This document shows positions 41,484-53,917 of a stretch of DNA of 64,000 bases, piece by piece. The notes below the pieces were generated by a model. It worked only from the letters and a program-made list of their open reading frames with translations. It did not search any database and had not been told where the DNA came from. The stretch is from Symbiodinium microadriaticum (Eukaryota > Sar > Dinophyceae > Suessiales > Symbiodiniaceae), in NCBI GenBank assembly GCA_001939145.1, contig LSRX01000714.1, positions 249,559 through 313,558 of the forward strand. Reading direction: 5' to 3'. Each line of letters starts with the position of its first letter. Position 1 is the stretch's first letter. The position numbers and the translations under genes are program-made.

Positions 41484-42027
41484 TTCCTAAACCTTGAAAG
41501 CCTGACAATCCTAAACAGAGTACAGCAGACTGACTGGAGGCTCTGACTTCTCATGAAGATCGCCCGACCTTAGTTGAACAGCGATCTCGGAATTTCTGCT
41601 CGATGTTCTGTTCTGTGTTGGGATGTCCGCCAGAAGCCATAGCTCCCACAGCTTATGGTTCATACTATCTAGAGAGCGGCTGGAGCTCCGTGCGCACTTA
41701 AGGTTCAAGGGGTTTTACCTCTGAAGCGGTTTCATGGTTGGCTCGCTTTTGAGTCATAGAGGGTTTTCGCGTTTTCTGTTGGTGTGCNNNNNNNNNNNNN
41801 NNNNNNNNNNNNNNNNNNGGGGGCAGAGGTTAGGGTTTGGGGTGTAGACATTGGCCATTTTAATGCGTGTGCATGGTTTTTCTTACCAGAGCATTCTTGA
41901 AACTTCAACTTTCTTAGGGAAGGCTCCCCAGTTCCCGAACAAGTCATCGGACAACTCTTTCTCTAAAACCTTGGAAGTCCCGTCCTCGAAGCCGTTTTGG
42001 CTCCTCTAGACAGTCTGACATCTCCTC
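41484..42027. other. No gene; assembly gap 41788-41818
   Basis: Contains 31 undetermined bases, a G-run directly after the gap and GGTTAGGGTTTGG, which resembles a plant-type telomere unit but is single. The upstream part of the ankyrin gene could be affected by the gap. Confidence 0.5.
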
Positions 42028-42411
42028 ATGTCTGTCGCCAACCACACGTTCCATCAACGCGGCGGACGCTGCAAGCTGGTGGAGGAGGACGAAGCTGTGC
42101 AATGCAGTGCGGACCAAGTGGCCAGGTGGGAAGCGAAGCAGAAGCAAGAATGGAGCGAAATGTATCAAAAGGTCCGGGTGCAGAAGTCTAACCTGCAAAG
42201 CCACGGCATTCACAGTACTAGCTTCGATGTCAATGTGCCCAAGAAGTCGTTTGGAGGGCTGTGCCGAACCTATCCACTTCATCTCGCCGCAAAAGAGAGA
42301 GACTGGCACATGGTTCGTTTGCTTCTCCACTTCGGCGCGAACCCCATGCAGCGGGACAGTCGTGGAAGGACTCCCTGCAAGTGCATGGAGCAACTCGCCC
42401 AAGCAGATTGA
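42028..42411 (+). CDS. Ankyrin-repeat protein
   Basis: A 127-aa uninterrupted frame from ATG 42028 to TGA 42409-42411. The first half is charged and helical (CKLVEEDEAVQC, ARWEAKQKQEWSEMYQK). From about residue 82 it reads YPLHLAAKERDWHMVRLLLH, then FGANPMQRDSRGRTPCKCM: the hallmark PLHLAA and V-x-L-L-L-x-x-G-A-N-P signature of an ankyrin repeat, followed by the start of the next repeat (D-x-x-G-R-T-P). Ankyrin repeats bind protein partners. At one and a half repeats it is short for a stable ankyrin domain, so it may need a partner or further exons, or be a retroposed fragment; it has no introns. A sequence gap lies 210 bp upstream. Confidence 0.75.
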   Translation: MSVANHTFHQRGGRCKLVEEDEAVQCSADQVARWEAKQKQEWSEMYQKVRVQKSNLQSHGIHSTSFDVNVPKKSFGGLCRTYPLHLAAKERDWHMVRLLLHFGANPMQRDSRGRTPCKCMEQLAQAD

Positions 42412-44790
42412 TAAGAGCTCAGACGAACACAAAGTGTTTAACCTTTAAGCTTCTAATTGCATGATTGGGCTCCGATTGGAAGTCGAATTGCTCTTTTGGC
42501 TATGGCATTGGATGTCCGGATTTCCAACGCTAGGCAATGCCTGTAGCAGGAGAGAGCCGTAATGCGGGCTCATAGGTCCATTTAGACAGGGCCGGCCCAA
42601 TGCTGTGTCAGTGCATACAGAGATGCAGGTGCAGTGATCCAAATGCCACAGCCACACCTTTTCTCTTGTGCAGAACAGGAATTCGAAAAAACTCGTCCTC
42701 CGAATCCGCCTCTGTTTCTTGCCTCAGGTGCAGGAGCAGACATTGACATGGGCATGTGCTTTGCCTGACGTGTAGACTTACAGCCCAAGCGTCGAAAGCA
42801 AAGTTCCTTCCCGTTGTTCACAGAGGCAACAAGCAGCGGTTGAACTTGGGCTTGGGCCCAAACCACTCTCTCAGGTTGGCATAAATCCATGGAAGATCAC
42901 CCGTCGAAGTTTTAGACACCTTGCACTCGAGATCCCGGTTTGAAAGAAATCTTGGCCGTGTGGCGAAAATTCCACGGCTTGGATTGCATTGGCTGGGACG
43001 AACCGCTGGGACGAACAGGCGCAGCTGGTTTGGACCGGGCTATCATCTCGGGTCTCGTGTTGGATCCCACCGGCAGTGCATCAGACAGAAATGAAGACCG
43101 CATGTTGTTCATTTACAGGCTTACTTTTGTCAGTTCCAAGCTTTCGAGCCTGGGAGCTGCTGATGGCATGGAAGTCAGAGACATGGGATCGTTATCACGA
43201 TGTGTATTACTACCCAAATCATGAGTGACTGTCGCCATAGCGACCAATGCAGTACTGCTGTTGCTACTTGTACTTGATACTTGAACTTTTGATGCTGCTC
43301 TCTCTGCTCTTCTTGGTCAACTGCGATTGCCATCAGCAGTAACGTGGACACGAGACTTCTGTTACTGCTACATCTGGCACCTTTGTAAGAGTTAGCATGA
43401 GCAGGATTGCTGTTAGTATCAAATTCATTTTCATGTATTGAAGCTTAACTGTTCTATTGGGTTGACATTAACCTTTGCCTACGGTTGCTAGTCCTGTCTT
43501 TACTACTGTCGGTCTTTCGGTTGTCATCATCAGTGTTGTCAACTATCGTGCGCGTGAGCATAGTGACGCGCAGAATATGATTGGGACGCTCATTTAGCCT
43601 GTCATCCTCAATGCGATTGTCCGCAGAAAACACAGGATGTGAAACGGTTCCCTGCCCAGGCGGATCGTGAATCTCGCGCATTGGAGTGCGCTTCCAATCG
43701 TGTGGAGGTTGTGAAGTCTGGGCCTTATAAGCATGTGGTATACTGCACGAGAAGTTTCATTTTCAGGAATCTCCTGTGACGTTGTGCGCTTGCCAAACCA
43801 GCCCACAGGATGCTTATGGCTGTTGCCCTCCTCCTTTGGACTTTGCTTCTAGTCACCTCATAATCTTCGTTCATTATTGTTTCCTGAGTACCAGAAACAA
43901 TGCTACCATTTCTTTGATTTTTATACCAACTAGTGCCATGATAGTTTCAGGACCACTTGTTCTAGATCATATTTACCGTTGCCCCAAAGCATCCACCACA
44001 GTACTCAACCCAACCACAGCAGGATGGTTGAAGATGCTCGTCGTCAAGGTGTTGGGAGCTTGGCTTTGGACTTTGTTGAAGATTGCTGAAGTAGTTGAGG
44101 GATCTGACACAACTCAAGTCTTCCAGCTGCAGCCTCGACGACTCTTAGAAACAAGGCTTGAGAGCCGTGGCCGCGTGTCGACCACAGCTCTAAGTATGTC
44201 CCTGAAGACGACATCCGTCCCTGGGGACCAGGACCAGAAGACTTCGGCCGGCCTTGGCCGACCAGGTTTATGGGGAGTATGAAGGATGGTGATAGTAATA
44301 CCAGCGGCATTATGATCAGCATACTAGTACGTATGTTAAAACAGTAGTGGTGGCAGGAGTGGAAACAGTTGCATTGGCAGTAGTCTTAACGATCCACGAA
44401 CCTGTAGTGGCAGAACCATGAGCAGGTTTCGTACCTCTCGATACAGTGAGGCCATGGAGGCGATGGGACTTCATGATCAGGGTGGAGTGCCAGACTTGTA
44501 TCTGCCAGCGGGCGCGGAGGCAGGTTTATGGTTTAGGGTTCGGGAGGCCTAGAGGGCAGGGCTTGGCTTGATCAGGGTGACCTCATCTCAGTTCTGCGGG
44601 CAGCTCCCGGGATGGGTTCTTTGGCATCATCGCAGGTCAACATGCGCCCGAAGGGTCTAACCATTTGAGATCCATGTACGTATGTACTGTCTATATAGAC
44701 TTATAAAGTGGCCTCATAGACTAAGAGACAGTGTGCTGGATGTAAAGATTATAAAGCAATGAGTAAGTGAACAAATACATAGATGAATAT
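42412..44790. other. No confident gene
   Basis: Several ORFs of 60-168 codons, none recognised. A frame at about 44020-44280 (GWLKMLVVKVLGAWLWTLLK) would be hydrophobic, but alternative frames are equally open. Confidence 0.4.
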
Positions 44791-44797
44791 TTAGATA

Positions 44798-44839
<42 letters not shown>

Positions 44840-45555
44840 AAAACACACACGCACACACACACATGAGCATTGATCTAAAGGTCCTTGTCTTCGGATTATA
44901 TGTGCATTTTAGTATATATGTATACATATATATATATATACATATGTATAGTATGTCCATATGTATATACGTAAACACACATATATGTATACATGTACAT
45001 CTATATACAGGTATGTATGTACGTTTGCATGTATGTATGTCTGGATGTATGTATTTATGTATACATGCATGTATGTATGTAAAAATAAGTGTATATATAT
45101 GTATGTATATATGATGGACACACGCGTGCATGCATATATATATATATATACACACACGTGTATGTATATATATATATATATATACATACATACACAGATA
45201 GAACACATGTGGTATATGATATATGACATATGGTATATAGTATATGATATATGATATATGTAAACGCACGTATGTATGTATGTATGTATGTATGTATGTA
45301 TGTATGTATGTGTGTATGGATGGATGGATGGATGGATGGATGGATGGATGGATGGATGGATGGATGGATGTATGTATACATGCCTATATGCATATATGCA
45401 CATATGTCTAGATATATCTGTATATATGTATATATATATATGCATACACACACATACATACATACATACATACCTACCTACCTACCTACCTACCTACCTA
45501 CCTACCTACCTACCTACCTACGTACGTACGTACGTACGTACGTACGTACGTACAT
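44791..45555. repeat. Chain of different tetranucleotide microsatellites
   Basis: (TA)n at 44803-44830, (CA)n at 44845-44862, then GTAT at 45270-45311, GGAT at 45317-45368, CATA at 45452-45472, CCTA at 45473-45520 and CGTA at 45521-45553, with degenerate TA/TG-rich linkers. The adjoining runs differ from their neighbours by one base per unit. Open frames here (poly Tyr-Val-Cys-Met) are artefacts. Confidence 0.9.
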
Positions 45556-48500
45556 ACAAACATACATACACACACGTACATGTGCATGCATGCCCGCATA
45601 GACGCACATTCATAGAATATGCGTGTTCACTCATCCAGAGATGTGAACATTTGTACATACGTTTGTGTGACACTGTATTACTGTGTAAAGTAGGAAGCAT
45701 CTCCATGTGATATCTCGCACGATGCAGGTGACATTGTGATCACCATTGAACCTGCAACAGTCACTGTATGTGTTGACATCCATGGTATCGCGTTTTCATT
45801 CTCCTTGGCAGGCCATGATCTCGCGACCTGGCATCCTGGCCGTTCACAACCTGGTAGACATCAACTGCAAAATCTTGCCTGGCGCTCAGTGGTTCAGCGC
45901 GTCAGACAGGCAAGATTCGGGGCTTATATGTATAAAGTGTAGGGTTTATGGTTCTGCGTTGCTTAGAAATTGGGGGCCTTGCGCACTCGCAGTGGTCATA
46001 AGAAGAGACACACCACTTCCAGCTGATGTGTCTGTTGTGGTATAGCAGTACCTTTCTAAAATTGTGTCGTGATATCTCACCAAGTCTTGTAACAAGCAAG
46101 GAAGCTACAATGTACGATGCTGCACTACCCTATTGCAAATGACACATGGACCAAGATAACTGTGTATCATGGTGTAACGGAATGTCTGATTCGAGAGTTT
46201 GGGGATCGGAAGCACGGAAGGGTACCTAAGGCAACTGCATGACAGAACAACCACATAAAGAACGCCTCCCTATCTACGTGGGCATGAAAGCTTGTAGTGC
46301 AATGCATAAGAACATGCATTAGTGCTGAATGGAAGAATGCTGCAAACGTCTTGAAGCGCCACAGAAGGGTATATCGGAACCCCGAGCGATATGAAAGCCT
46401 AATTAGCAAAAGCAGCCACTAAGCCAATAGACCGCGACATTCAAGCATATAGTTATCTCCACATGTCTAGCTTGTGGAAAGCATTGGACGACCGAGATGT
46501 AACTGCCACAACAAGTCTGTTCGAAGGAACTAGTTTTCCGGCACAGCGGCGCTAGCGAGACACAGGGCTCTCGTAGATGCTTCCGCAGAACTTCTAAGCC
46601 CCCCGGTCAGGCGCGACATGGAGGACCAGCTGGTCATCCGGTGCCCTTGTTCATCAAGTCTATTTCTTGTAACCCCAGTGAGCCGAACAACTTCAATCAT
46701 TAGCAGAGAAACGGTCAGGATGCTCTGTTTCTTTCATGCTGTGCCTGTAAGCTGCCTTTGTTGGTCGACATCGGGTTTTCCGACCATGCCATCCTGCTGT
46801 GCCGCGCTGCCGTGATTACAAGGGCGGGCTTCATCGCGGGAGTCTTCCACACTTGGCGCTTCCAGGCAAGGGGGTTAGTTTTGCAAGAAATTGAGATGCA
46901 AAGCGAACTTTGCCACCATCGGACCGGCCCTTCATGTCAGCCTCTGCAAGGCAAATCTGCTGAAAACCGGGCGTCAGTTCGAGGACGGACTTGTGCTGCA
47001 TGTGCTGCAAGGGTGGCCCCTAAGGAACAAGAATCCTTCAACAGCCAATTGAGCAGGACCCCAGTGAATTTGTTTTTCGCAACATGAACCCGTGAAGACT
47101 TGCATGCTCATGGCGTTACGACTATATACCAGAGCGCATGATACAAAGGTTGGCTTGATGTCGCAGCGTCAAAAATGATGCTCTCCTCCTATTAAGGGCA
47201 AATCTACTACGCTCAGGGATAGAAGCCCTGAGCCTCATGTTTGCAGCAGATTTAGGGTAGAGCTCCAGGACAGGTAGGACGGGTATGGGAGTCGGATTGT
47301 ACTATCATTTGCGATGTCCATAGCCTCTGCACTTTCACGCTTCTGCTACACGGACGAAGATCGTGTTTGTAGCATTCCGCAGCACGAGGAGCATTTCCAT
47401 GATATTCAAGACCAGTGGTCTGCGGAGCTGCATGCGCACAGGCGCGTTTGCCTTGCAGGGCTTCGGGGCTTCGGACGCCAAGCAGAGGACTCCTGTGATT
47501 TATGTGTGAATAACCAGGAGTAGACGAGAAGGCATACGTACACCTGCAGCTCCTAAATCTGAAATTTCCAAGCAACTCCGTCCAACCTTAGCCGCAAGGC
47601 GGACTTTCGAAGATCAGCTGGCCGCAGCCGCTGATAAGGTCGGGCGGTCCGCCTCAACAAGATCCGATGCTGTGTTCCGAGACTCGTTCTCATGCTGCGA
47701 CTCCGACAGCCTTTCATGTCCTTGAGTTTAGCATTAGACTTGCATCGCCCGTTTGGGATCTGTTCCCAGACAAGCCGGTCTACCAGGGCAGGTGCTTCGA
47801 AAAGTTTGGAAACAGTCTTCGTCAGTTTTCATTGTCACACGATCGGAAGATTCAAACCTATAAAGCTCTTAGTGTACCGAAGCGGACGTATTCCCCGAGC
47901 TGCTTGCGTCTATCTTCCGCGGATCGTCGATGCTGGATGGTTTTCAAAGCCACTGCATGCGAGCTATTCTGGGCACTCACTTCAATCTCGTGAGATCCCG
48001 ATTCGGAAGTTCTGCGCAGAGCTGATAACGCCGCTGCCACAGGAATGCTCTTGAAACGACAACTCATTTGGTGAAGTGTTGAGATCTCTACAGGACAACC
48101 CCCTGCAGCAGCTCTGCATTTATCCGCTGAACATTGCAGCCTGCAGCATGTCATGCCAGTGATCGAAAGCCACTATGAAATAGCCAGACTTGTGCAGAAT
48201 CCTCATGTCAGTCTGGCATCTTGCGGTGTGTCGGTTCGAACCTGTCCACGTGCTGCTTGTCGCGTTTCCGACTGAACAACTCGCCTTTCAGTGCAAAGTC
48301 ACCAGTCGCTCAGCTTGTTCTCACGTACCCACATCCTTCGCAACATCCGCAAATTCGTGGAGCGGTTAACAGGCTTGAGGTTTCCCTTCGGCCTTTGTTG
48401 TGTGCCGGGAGCCGGAGATTCTTAAAGATGGGTCACCCGCAGGCAGCCGCGCACAAGGAGCACGTGCGGCAACAGCATGCTGCTGGGACGGCAGTGTAGA

Positions 48501-49283
48501 GCGTCGTGCATCTGTGAGGGGGGTTGGTGTAAGTTGCCGCTCGGCTTTCCGAGGGCTTTCGCTGTGATGCAGTAGACACGAGCATTTGGGCGCCGCATTG
48601 AAAGTTGGAGCCTCTCCCTCCTGTCTTGTGTTGCCGAGGATCTGCTACTCCGGCAGTGGATGCTCGGCGATGCAGCGTGCCCGCATACCCTTGAGGTTTT
48701 GGCTTTCATGGGTCATGGCAAAAAACCGACCGACAACCTCCGAGCTGCACCTGCTGCTTCTCTGCCACTACCACTGGTACGTACTGGTTACTCGTACCAT
48801 ACCCTGATACGATAATTGTTACGATAGTTACCGCTGTTAAGGGTGCTGCCGGTCTTGCTGCTTCCCCTAATGCCGCTAGTGGCCGCGGCGGCGGCGGCGG
48901 TGGTGGTGGTGGTGGTGGTGGTGGTGGTTGTTGTCACAGTGAGAGTGGTGGAAGATTTGTGGTGTTGTTGTTGTCGTCATGGTCTTTGGGCCTGTTTAGC
49001 AGCTCGAAAAGACCACCCCCGAAAAACAAAAGGTCTTTAGACTTCTCAGTCAATGCCAGAGACTTGTCGTTCACGGTGTCGTTCGGCGCGTTCATGCTGC
49101 GCTAAAGCTTCGCACCAGAATTCCGGACTCCAAGGCCAAAGGCATGTATACTTCAATTTGGAGAGCTTGGTCCGGCTATGTGGTAAAGGACGGGCGCTCC
49201 CTTGCGCAGTGCTGCTGTCGTCGTATTTCAGGTTTCTGTGCTATGGTTCAGCTTCCAGGTTCATGTCTCTGGCTTTTATCCAG
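45556..49283. other. No confident gene
   Basis: A coding-like frame at 47314-47450 (FCYTDEDRVCSIPQHEEHFH, then DIQDQWSAELHAHRR) ending at an AG may be an exon. A (GGC/GGT)n run lies at 48888-48930. Otherwise nothing recognised. Confidence 0.4.
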
Positions 49284-49503
49284 CGGTATGCCAAGATGGC
49301 AACGGGCGGATTGCAGGCATATCAACTCGACAGCATGATGGGTTTCTCAGCAGTGCGCCGTCTGCCTGGCTTGGTGCGTCAAGCTGCAGACTATGCGACC
49401 AAGCCTGATGTACGTCTAATTTGCAAGCCCCATGTCTGCATTTGCGCAGGAGAAAACTCGTCTGCGAAATGCTGCCAACATCAAAAAGGCTTGGGCTCTC
49501 TAA
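49284..49503 (+). CDS. 3' end of an unidentified gene with a 40-bp GT-AG intron
   Basis: After an acceptor (TTTTATCCAG, ending 49283) the frame reads RYAKMATGGLQAYQLDSMMG, then FSAVRRLPGLVRQAADYATK and PD to 49409. A canonical intron 49410-49449 (GTACGT...GCGCAG) then joins in frame to EKTRLRNAANIKKAWAL and a stop at 49501-49503. The second exon starts with G after AG, as often seen in dinoflagellate genes. The product is basic and helical; I do not recognise it. Upstream exons probably exist, since the frame stays open to 49053, but their limits are unclear. Confidence 0.5.
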
Positions 49504-51351
49504 GTCACACATCGACATCGGTTGTTGTAGTAGTTCTGGCAACAGTGGCAGTACATCTGTTTCCATCAAGTACAGTGGTTCGCATCGTGTGATCAGGTTT
49601 CCTGTCGTTCTTTTGCATACATCAGTAGCTTGTGCGATTGGATGAGAAAGCTTTCGTCAGGACGTCGCAAGCTCGGTTTGCTGCACTAATTCTTGTCTAT
49701 GGAATCTTTGCCTGAAGGCGATCGAGGTCTTGGTACGACCGATGCTTGACAGTTCAGCAATGAGTTGGCCTGCAGGCTTGCCTCCAGTGGTGCGAGGGAA
49801 AGACGCTGGGCATGGACTAGCGTTTGCATATGTGGCAGTGGCCTGTGCGGCCTGTGCGGCTTGTCCATGATCAAAACTCACAGTGTAGGCTTCTCGGAAA
49901 TGGGGCAACGCGAAGCATCCAAGGAACAAGGGGCTGAAGCACAGTGTCTTCTCCTCCTGGCAGCAAGAGCCCGGCACTTGGTGGAAGCTCCTCGCACTCT
50001 CTGGCAAGCATAGGCACGATTACGAGCACAAAGCCTCGCTTTTGCGATTCGAAATGGTTCGTCATTCCGGCTCAGCGGGTACCAGGCACTGGTTTGCAGA
50101 GTTCCGGTGCCACAGCCAGGTACAGCCTGGCTCATCTTAAGCGCCTGCGAGACCAGGATGGCTCCGCTTTTGTGTTGGGATGTGTGCTCGTATGCAGGCA
50201 TCGTTGGAAGGTCGGACCCGTGTCTTGCTAGCCTGCGTGGACCGGAAACATGCAACAACCCGGAGGAACTTTGCACGGGGTGTAGCTCTGCCATTGCACT
50301 GCAATTAAGCTCGGAAACTGCGGGCGTTTGCCGGCAAGTTCTGAAACCGCCAGGACTTGGACGAGGTGGGATGCACCAGAGGGATTTTCTTCAGAACCCA
50401 TCACCTTTTTCGGTAGATGATTCGAAGATCGTGTGAAGCAGGCAGCAACAAGTCCGTCCCTGAATTTCATCAGGGGCCTCCTTGCGAGCTAATTCCATCA
50501 TACGGACCGGATCTGGCGTGTAGGAGGGCCGCTGTCCTCACCTCTTTGGAGAAGTAGGGCTCTCCGAGCTGTATTGGCTTCGGCGAAAGAGGCGAAAGGA
50601 TTCGGGGAATCTGGGGAATCTGAGACTCATTTCGCCGCCTTCCAGCGCTGTTTCTGGCTCTGGGAAAGACGGAGAACCTCTGAGTCCACCTGGGCTTAGA
50701 CTGGTGGCGATGCCGCCGCCGCAGGCAGCTCTGCAGAATCGGTGTCGTTCGGCCTTTAGCTGCTGAGATGTGGTTCCCCTTGTAGTTGTGAATGGGTGAA
50801 GCTGGGATGTAAAGCTTGAAACAGCATGCAACAACTATCGCACCTCGTGCAGAGCACAGTACGATTGCACCGCACATGAGCCACGAATCTAGGATGCTGT
50901 GCTTAAGTCATGTTCTGCAACATCTGCTTCCGCCTTATCGTGCATTGTACATGCCAGTATGCCTCAACGTGCAACGATTCACATTCCCCCTGTCATGAAT
51001 GTGATGCCCAGTAGCGAAAATCCATCGAGGAACAGCAGGTGGTCACCAAGGAGGTTATCGAGGAAGCCGCTCGGGAGCCGCATGGCTGAAGCTTCGAGAG
51101 CCTGCTGCTGCAGCAACGACTGTCGCATGAGTTGCATGTAACTTCCGTCCTTCGTCGCGACGTGAAGTTTTCAGAGGAATGACTGCCACTAACTTAGGGT
51201 GGAGAAATGCCTCGGGGAGGCGCACATTCTCGATTTGACATGCGTGAGACTTCCATCATGATCCTGAACTAGCTACCAGCAAGACCTCGTGGTGGACATG
51301 CTTCATGCTTCAGCATAGAGTTGAACCTTGTTTCCCTTGTGTTGCCAGCAG
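49504..51351. other. No confident gene
   Basis: Several ORFs on both strands without recognised features. No repeats or structures of note. Confidence 0.4.
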
Positions 51352-53051
51352 GTGGAGGAGTCGTCGAAGCAGGCGAAAGAGGCGGCAAAACAAGCCGTCC
51401 AGGCATCGCCATAAAGTTCCGCCGTTAGAGCTGGAGAATGACAGCTACTTTCCGCGTCAGGTAGCAGAAAAGTGCAGACAAATCGAAGAGGACTTGTCCG
51501 GGTTTGGGCAGATGTACCTTGATTCGTGGACCCATGGACCAAGTTTTGTGCCGATCCAACTGGAATTGCGTTCTTGGTTGCTGGCTGGGGCGGGGGGAGA
51601 CGCTGCCACTGTTGGTTGCATGCGTCCTTTTTGTGCTCGCATGTCGGTGGTTATCGGGCGCAGGCGTGTTTGAACTCTGCAAATTGTCCTGTTGCCAAGG
51701 TAGCTCAGTGCATGCTCTCAAAATTCCAGTGCCACAAGTTGGCAACAAGCACTGCTGTCAGGAAACAAAGAAGCTGATCGAGCCACTCGGCTTTGTCCTT
51801 GCGCACGTACTCTGCATGTAGCATGTCGCGCCAACGCTCAGCTGCTTGACCCCAGGGGGTTCCACAACAATGACTGAGAGGAGAGCGCTCTCTATCGGCC
51901 CTGGCAAGGACTCGGGCTCTTACTGCACGCGTTTGTCAAAGCATGGCTCGGCTTGCATCTGTCATCTTCAGCACTTCAGTGAACAAATGTGCACCAAAGC
52001 TTTGGCAGCTTTGGGACCCGGCTTGCAAAGAGCAAAGCCTTTGCAGTTGCAGAAACCTCTACTAAGACTGCGGCTTCTAAGAAGTGCAAAGAAATTTGAC
52101 ATCGGATCCAGGAAAGGGTCGGTGGGAAAGCCAAAGCAGCAAAGCTAGCTGCAGTGGGTAGAGGCAGATGCTGCTGGAACGAGAAGGGGTGCAAGGAACC
52201 CATCCCTCGTCAGGCTACAGACTGTAGCGCGTTTCACCCTGGGAGCATCAAAGAAGACAGTCTCGAAATTCGCAGCTCTAACAGGCATGCGGATGCAGAA
52301 ACAAAGTACGGACCTGGAGCCGAGTATTGCAGAAGCAACAAAATGGTGCACTGACCAGCTCCACCAATTCAGATGGTCCGCATCTTGGTTGCTCCGTTCA
52401 CAGGCCCAAGCAGAATTTGACGCAGCTATGAAAGCGCGCCGAAGTCTCGGCACGTTGGCAACGGCTCATGTGAGCATATGTGAGCATAAGAATCCGCTAC
52501 ACGTTGCGTGTCCTCCAGGCCTTCCACGTCAGACCCCTGATAACATTGGCATCCTCTCGGGTCTCTCTTGAGACTAGGGTCTCAAGCAGAAGCCTCCATC
52601 GCCGGCCTAGGCCTGGACGAGCTTGAGCATCATCGGCAAGGAGCGAAGAAGGCGCCATCCTCACGTCCCGGCTCAAGGAAATAACTCAAGGCGGAAGCTA
52701 CGGCCCTACCCGGAAGAACTCGTCTTCAGAGCCTTCGAGCCACGACCTCTCATCCTGTGAACGGTGCTCGACTGGGCCTTGTTACCTTGCTGTATGACAG
52801 TGATGACCAAGAGGTGGACGGCATAACTTTCAGACTGCCTTGGCGGTAGCAGTTTAAGCACAAAGCTGCAAGGATCATGTAGATGTCCTGCGTGTATAGC
52901 CATGATCATCCTGATCATGTATCCCTTGCAGAGTGCTTGGGGTCGGTTCGGAGATGAGGCTCTGGAGAAGGCTGTCGCGAAGTGGAAGGACGGTGAACAA
53001 AAGGGGACCCTTGGCAATCTGACAGAGATGTGTGCCATTTTCACATACTGA
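51352..53051 (+). CDS. Multi-exon gene region with CHORD-like cysteine motif
   Basis: Five coding-like pieces lie on the plus strand. (1) 51352-51411 after CAG: VEESSKQAKEAAKQAVQAS. (2) 51461-51580 after CAG: VAEKCRQIEEDLSGFGQMYL, DSWTHGPSFVPIQLELRSW. (3) 52022-52260, open except one TGA at 52097: AKSKAFAVAETSTKTAASKK, then AVGRGRCCWNEKGCKEPIPR and QATDCSAFHPGSIKED. (4) 52281-52468: STDLEPSIAEATKWCTDQLH, RSQAQAEFDAAMKARR, ending at GTGAGC. (5) 52932-53051 after GCAG: SAWGRFGDEALEKAVAKWKD, GEQKGTLGNLTEMCAIFTY, stop. Piece 3 has C-x5-C ... C-x3-HPG, resembling the start of a CHORD zinc domain (co-chaperone family), without the rest of it. Exon linkage is inferred from strand and order only; these may be two genes. 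Confidence 0.45.
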
Positions 53052-53129
53052 TGCATATAGTGTATAAAAATCGTCGGGCTAATAATGGTAGTAAGATGTA
53101 ATAAGAATGGTACTGGTGCTGGTAGCGAG

Positions 53130-53248
53130 CACAGTAGTGGAAGTAGTAGTAGGAGTCGTCGTCGTCGTAGTAGTAGTAGTAGTAGTAGAGAGGAGGAGGA
53201 GGAGTACAGCTACTACTACTACTACTACGACGACGACGACGACTACTA

Positions 53249-53303
<55 letters not shown>

Positions 53304-53340
53304 TACTACCACTACTACCACCACTACTACCACTACTACC

Positions 53341-53383
<43 letters not shown>
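53130..53383. repeat. (GTA/GTC)n, (ACT)n and (GCT)n trinucleotide tract
   Basis: Three-base repeats in blocks: GTC/GTA at 53155-53190, ACT/ACC at 53208-53352, GCT at 53353-53382. ORFs here are repeat artefacts. Confidence 0.9.
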
Positions 53384-53679
53384 CAGCGAACTTCCTGTAT
53401 AAGAACCCCATCCCGCGAGCGTAGCCCACCCTAAGGTTCTTATTTTCCATAACGAGTAGTTACGGTAGGCTAAGATTCTTATCCGCGTTCTCATCTTATT
53501 TCCGGTGTTTTCATAACAAGCCAAGCCACAACGAAACCACTTCCAACTTCCACCCAACAAAGAATAAGAACCTGATCCCGAGAGCTAGGGTAGCTTAAGG
53601 CAACCTGAATTTTGTGAATCCTGCCGGGGGTAGGGACTAAGGTTCTTAAACAGTGGGTTCTTATACAGGACGTTCACTG
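53384..53679. mobile_element. 296-bp MITE-like element with 25-bp imperfect inverted ends
   Basis: The left end is CAGCGAACT followed by TCCTGTATAAGAACCC; the right end is its inverse with two mismatches, and the inner CCTGTATAAGAACCC matches perfectly. Further inverted and direct copies of AAGAACC or GGTTCTT lie inside (about 53433, 53566, 53642). It sits exactly between two trinucleotide-repeat blocks. No ORF. No clear target duplication, so the superfamily is unknown; the CAG-TG-like termini are only loosely reminiscent of hAT. Confidence 0.7.
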
Positions 53680-53866
53680 TACTACTACTGCTACTACTGC
53701 TACGACTACTACTCCTTTACTTCCACCACTCGACTGCTACTGCTACTTCTATTGCTGTCGACAACTCGATACTGCTAGTGCTACTGCTGCTGCCACTGCC
53801 GTTGCCACTGCCACTGCCACTGCCACTGCCAGTGCCGCTGCCGCTGACGCTGCGGCGGCGGCTGCG

Positions 53867-53917
<51 letters not shown>

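Noticed and set aside
41825-41840. GTTAGGGTTTGG, telomere-like
   Set aside because: Single degenerate unit beside an assembly gap, not an array.
48228-48245. GGTTCGAACC, resembling a tRNA T-arm
   Set aside because: No A-box or foldable acceptor stem upstream; no tRNA supported.
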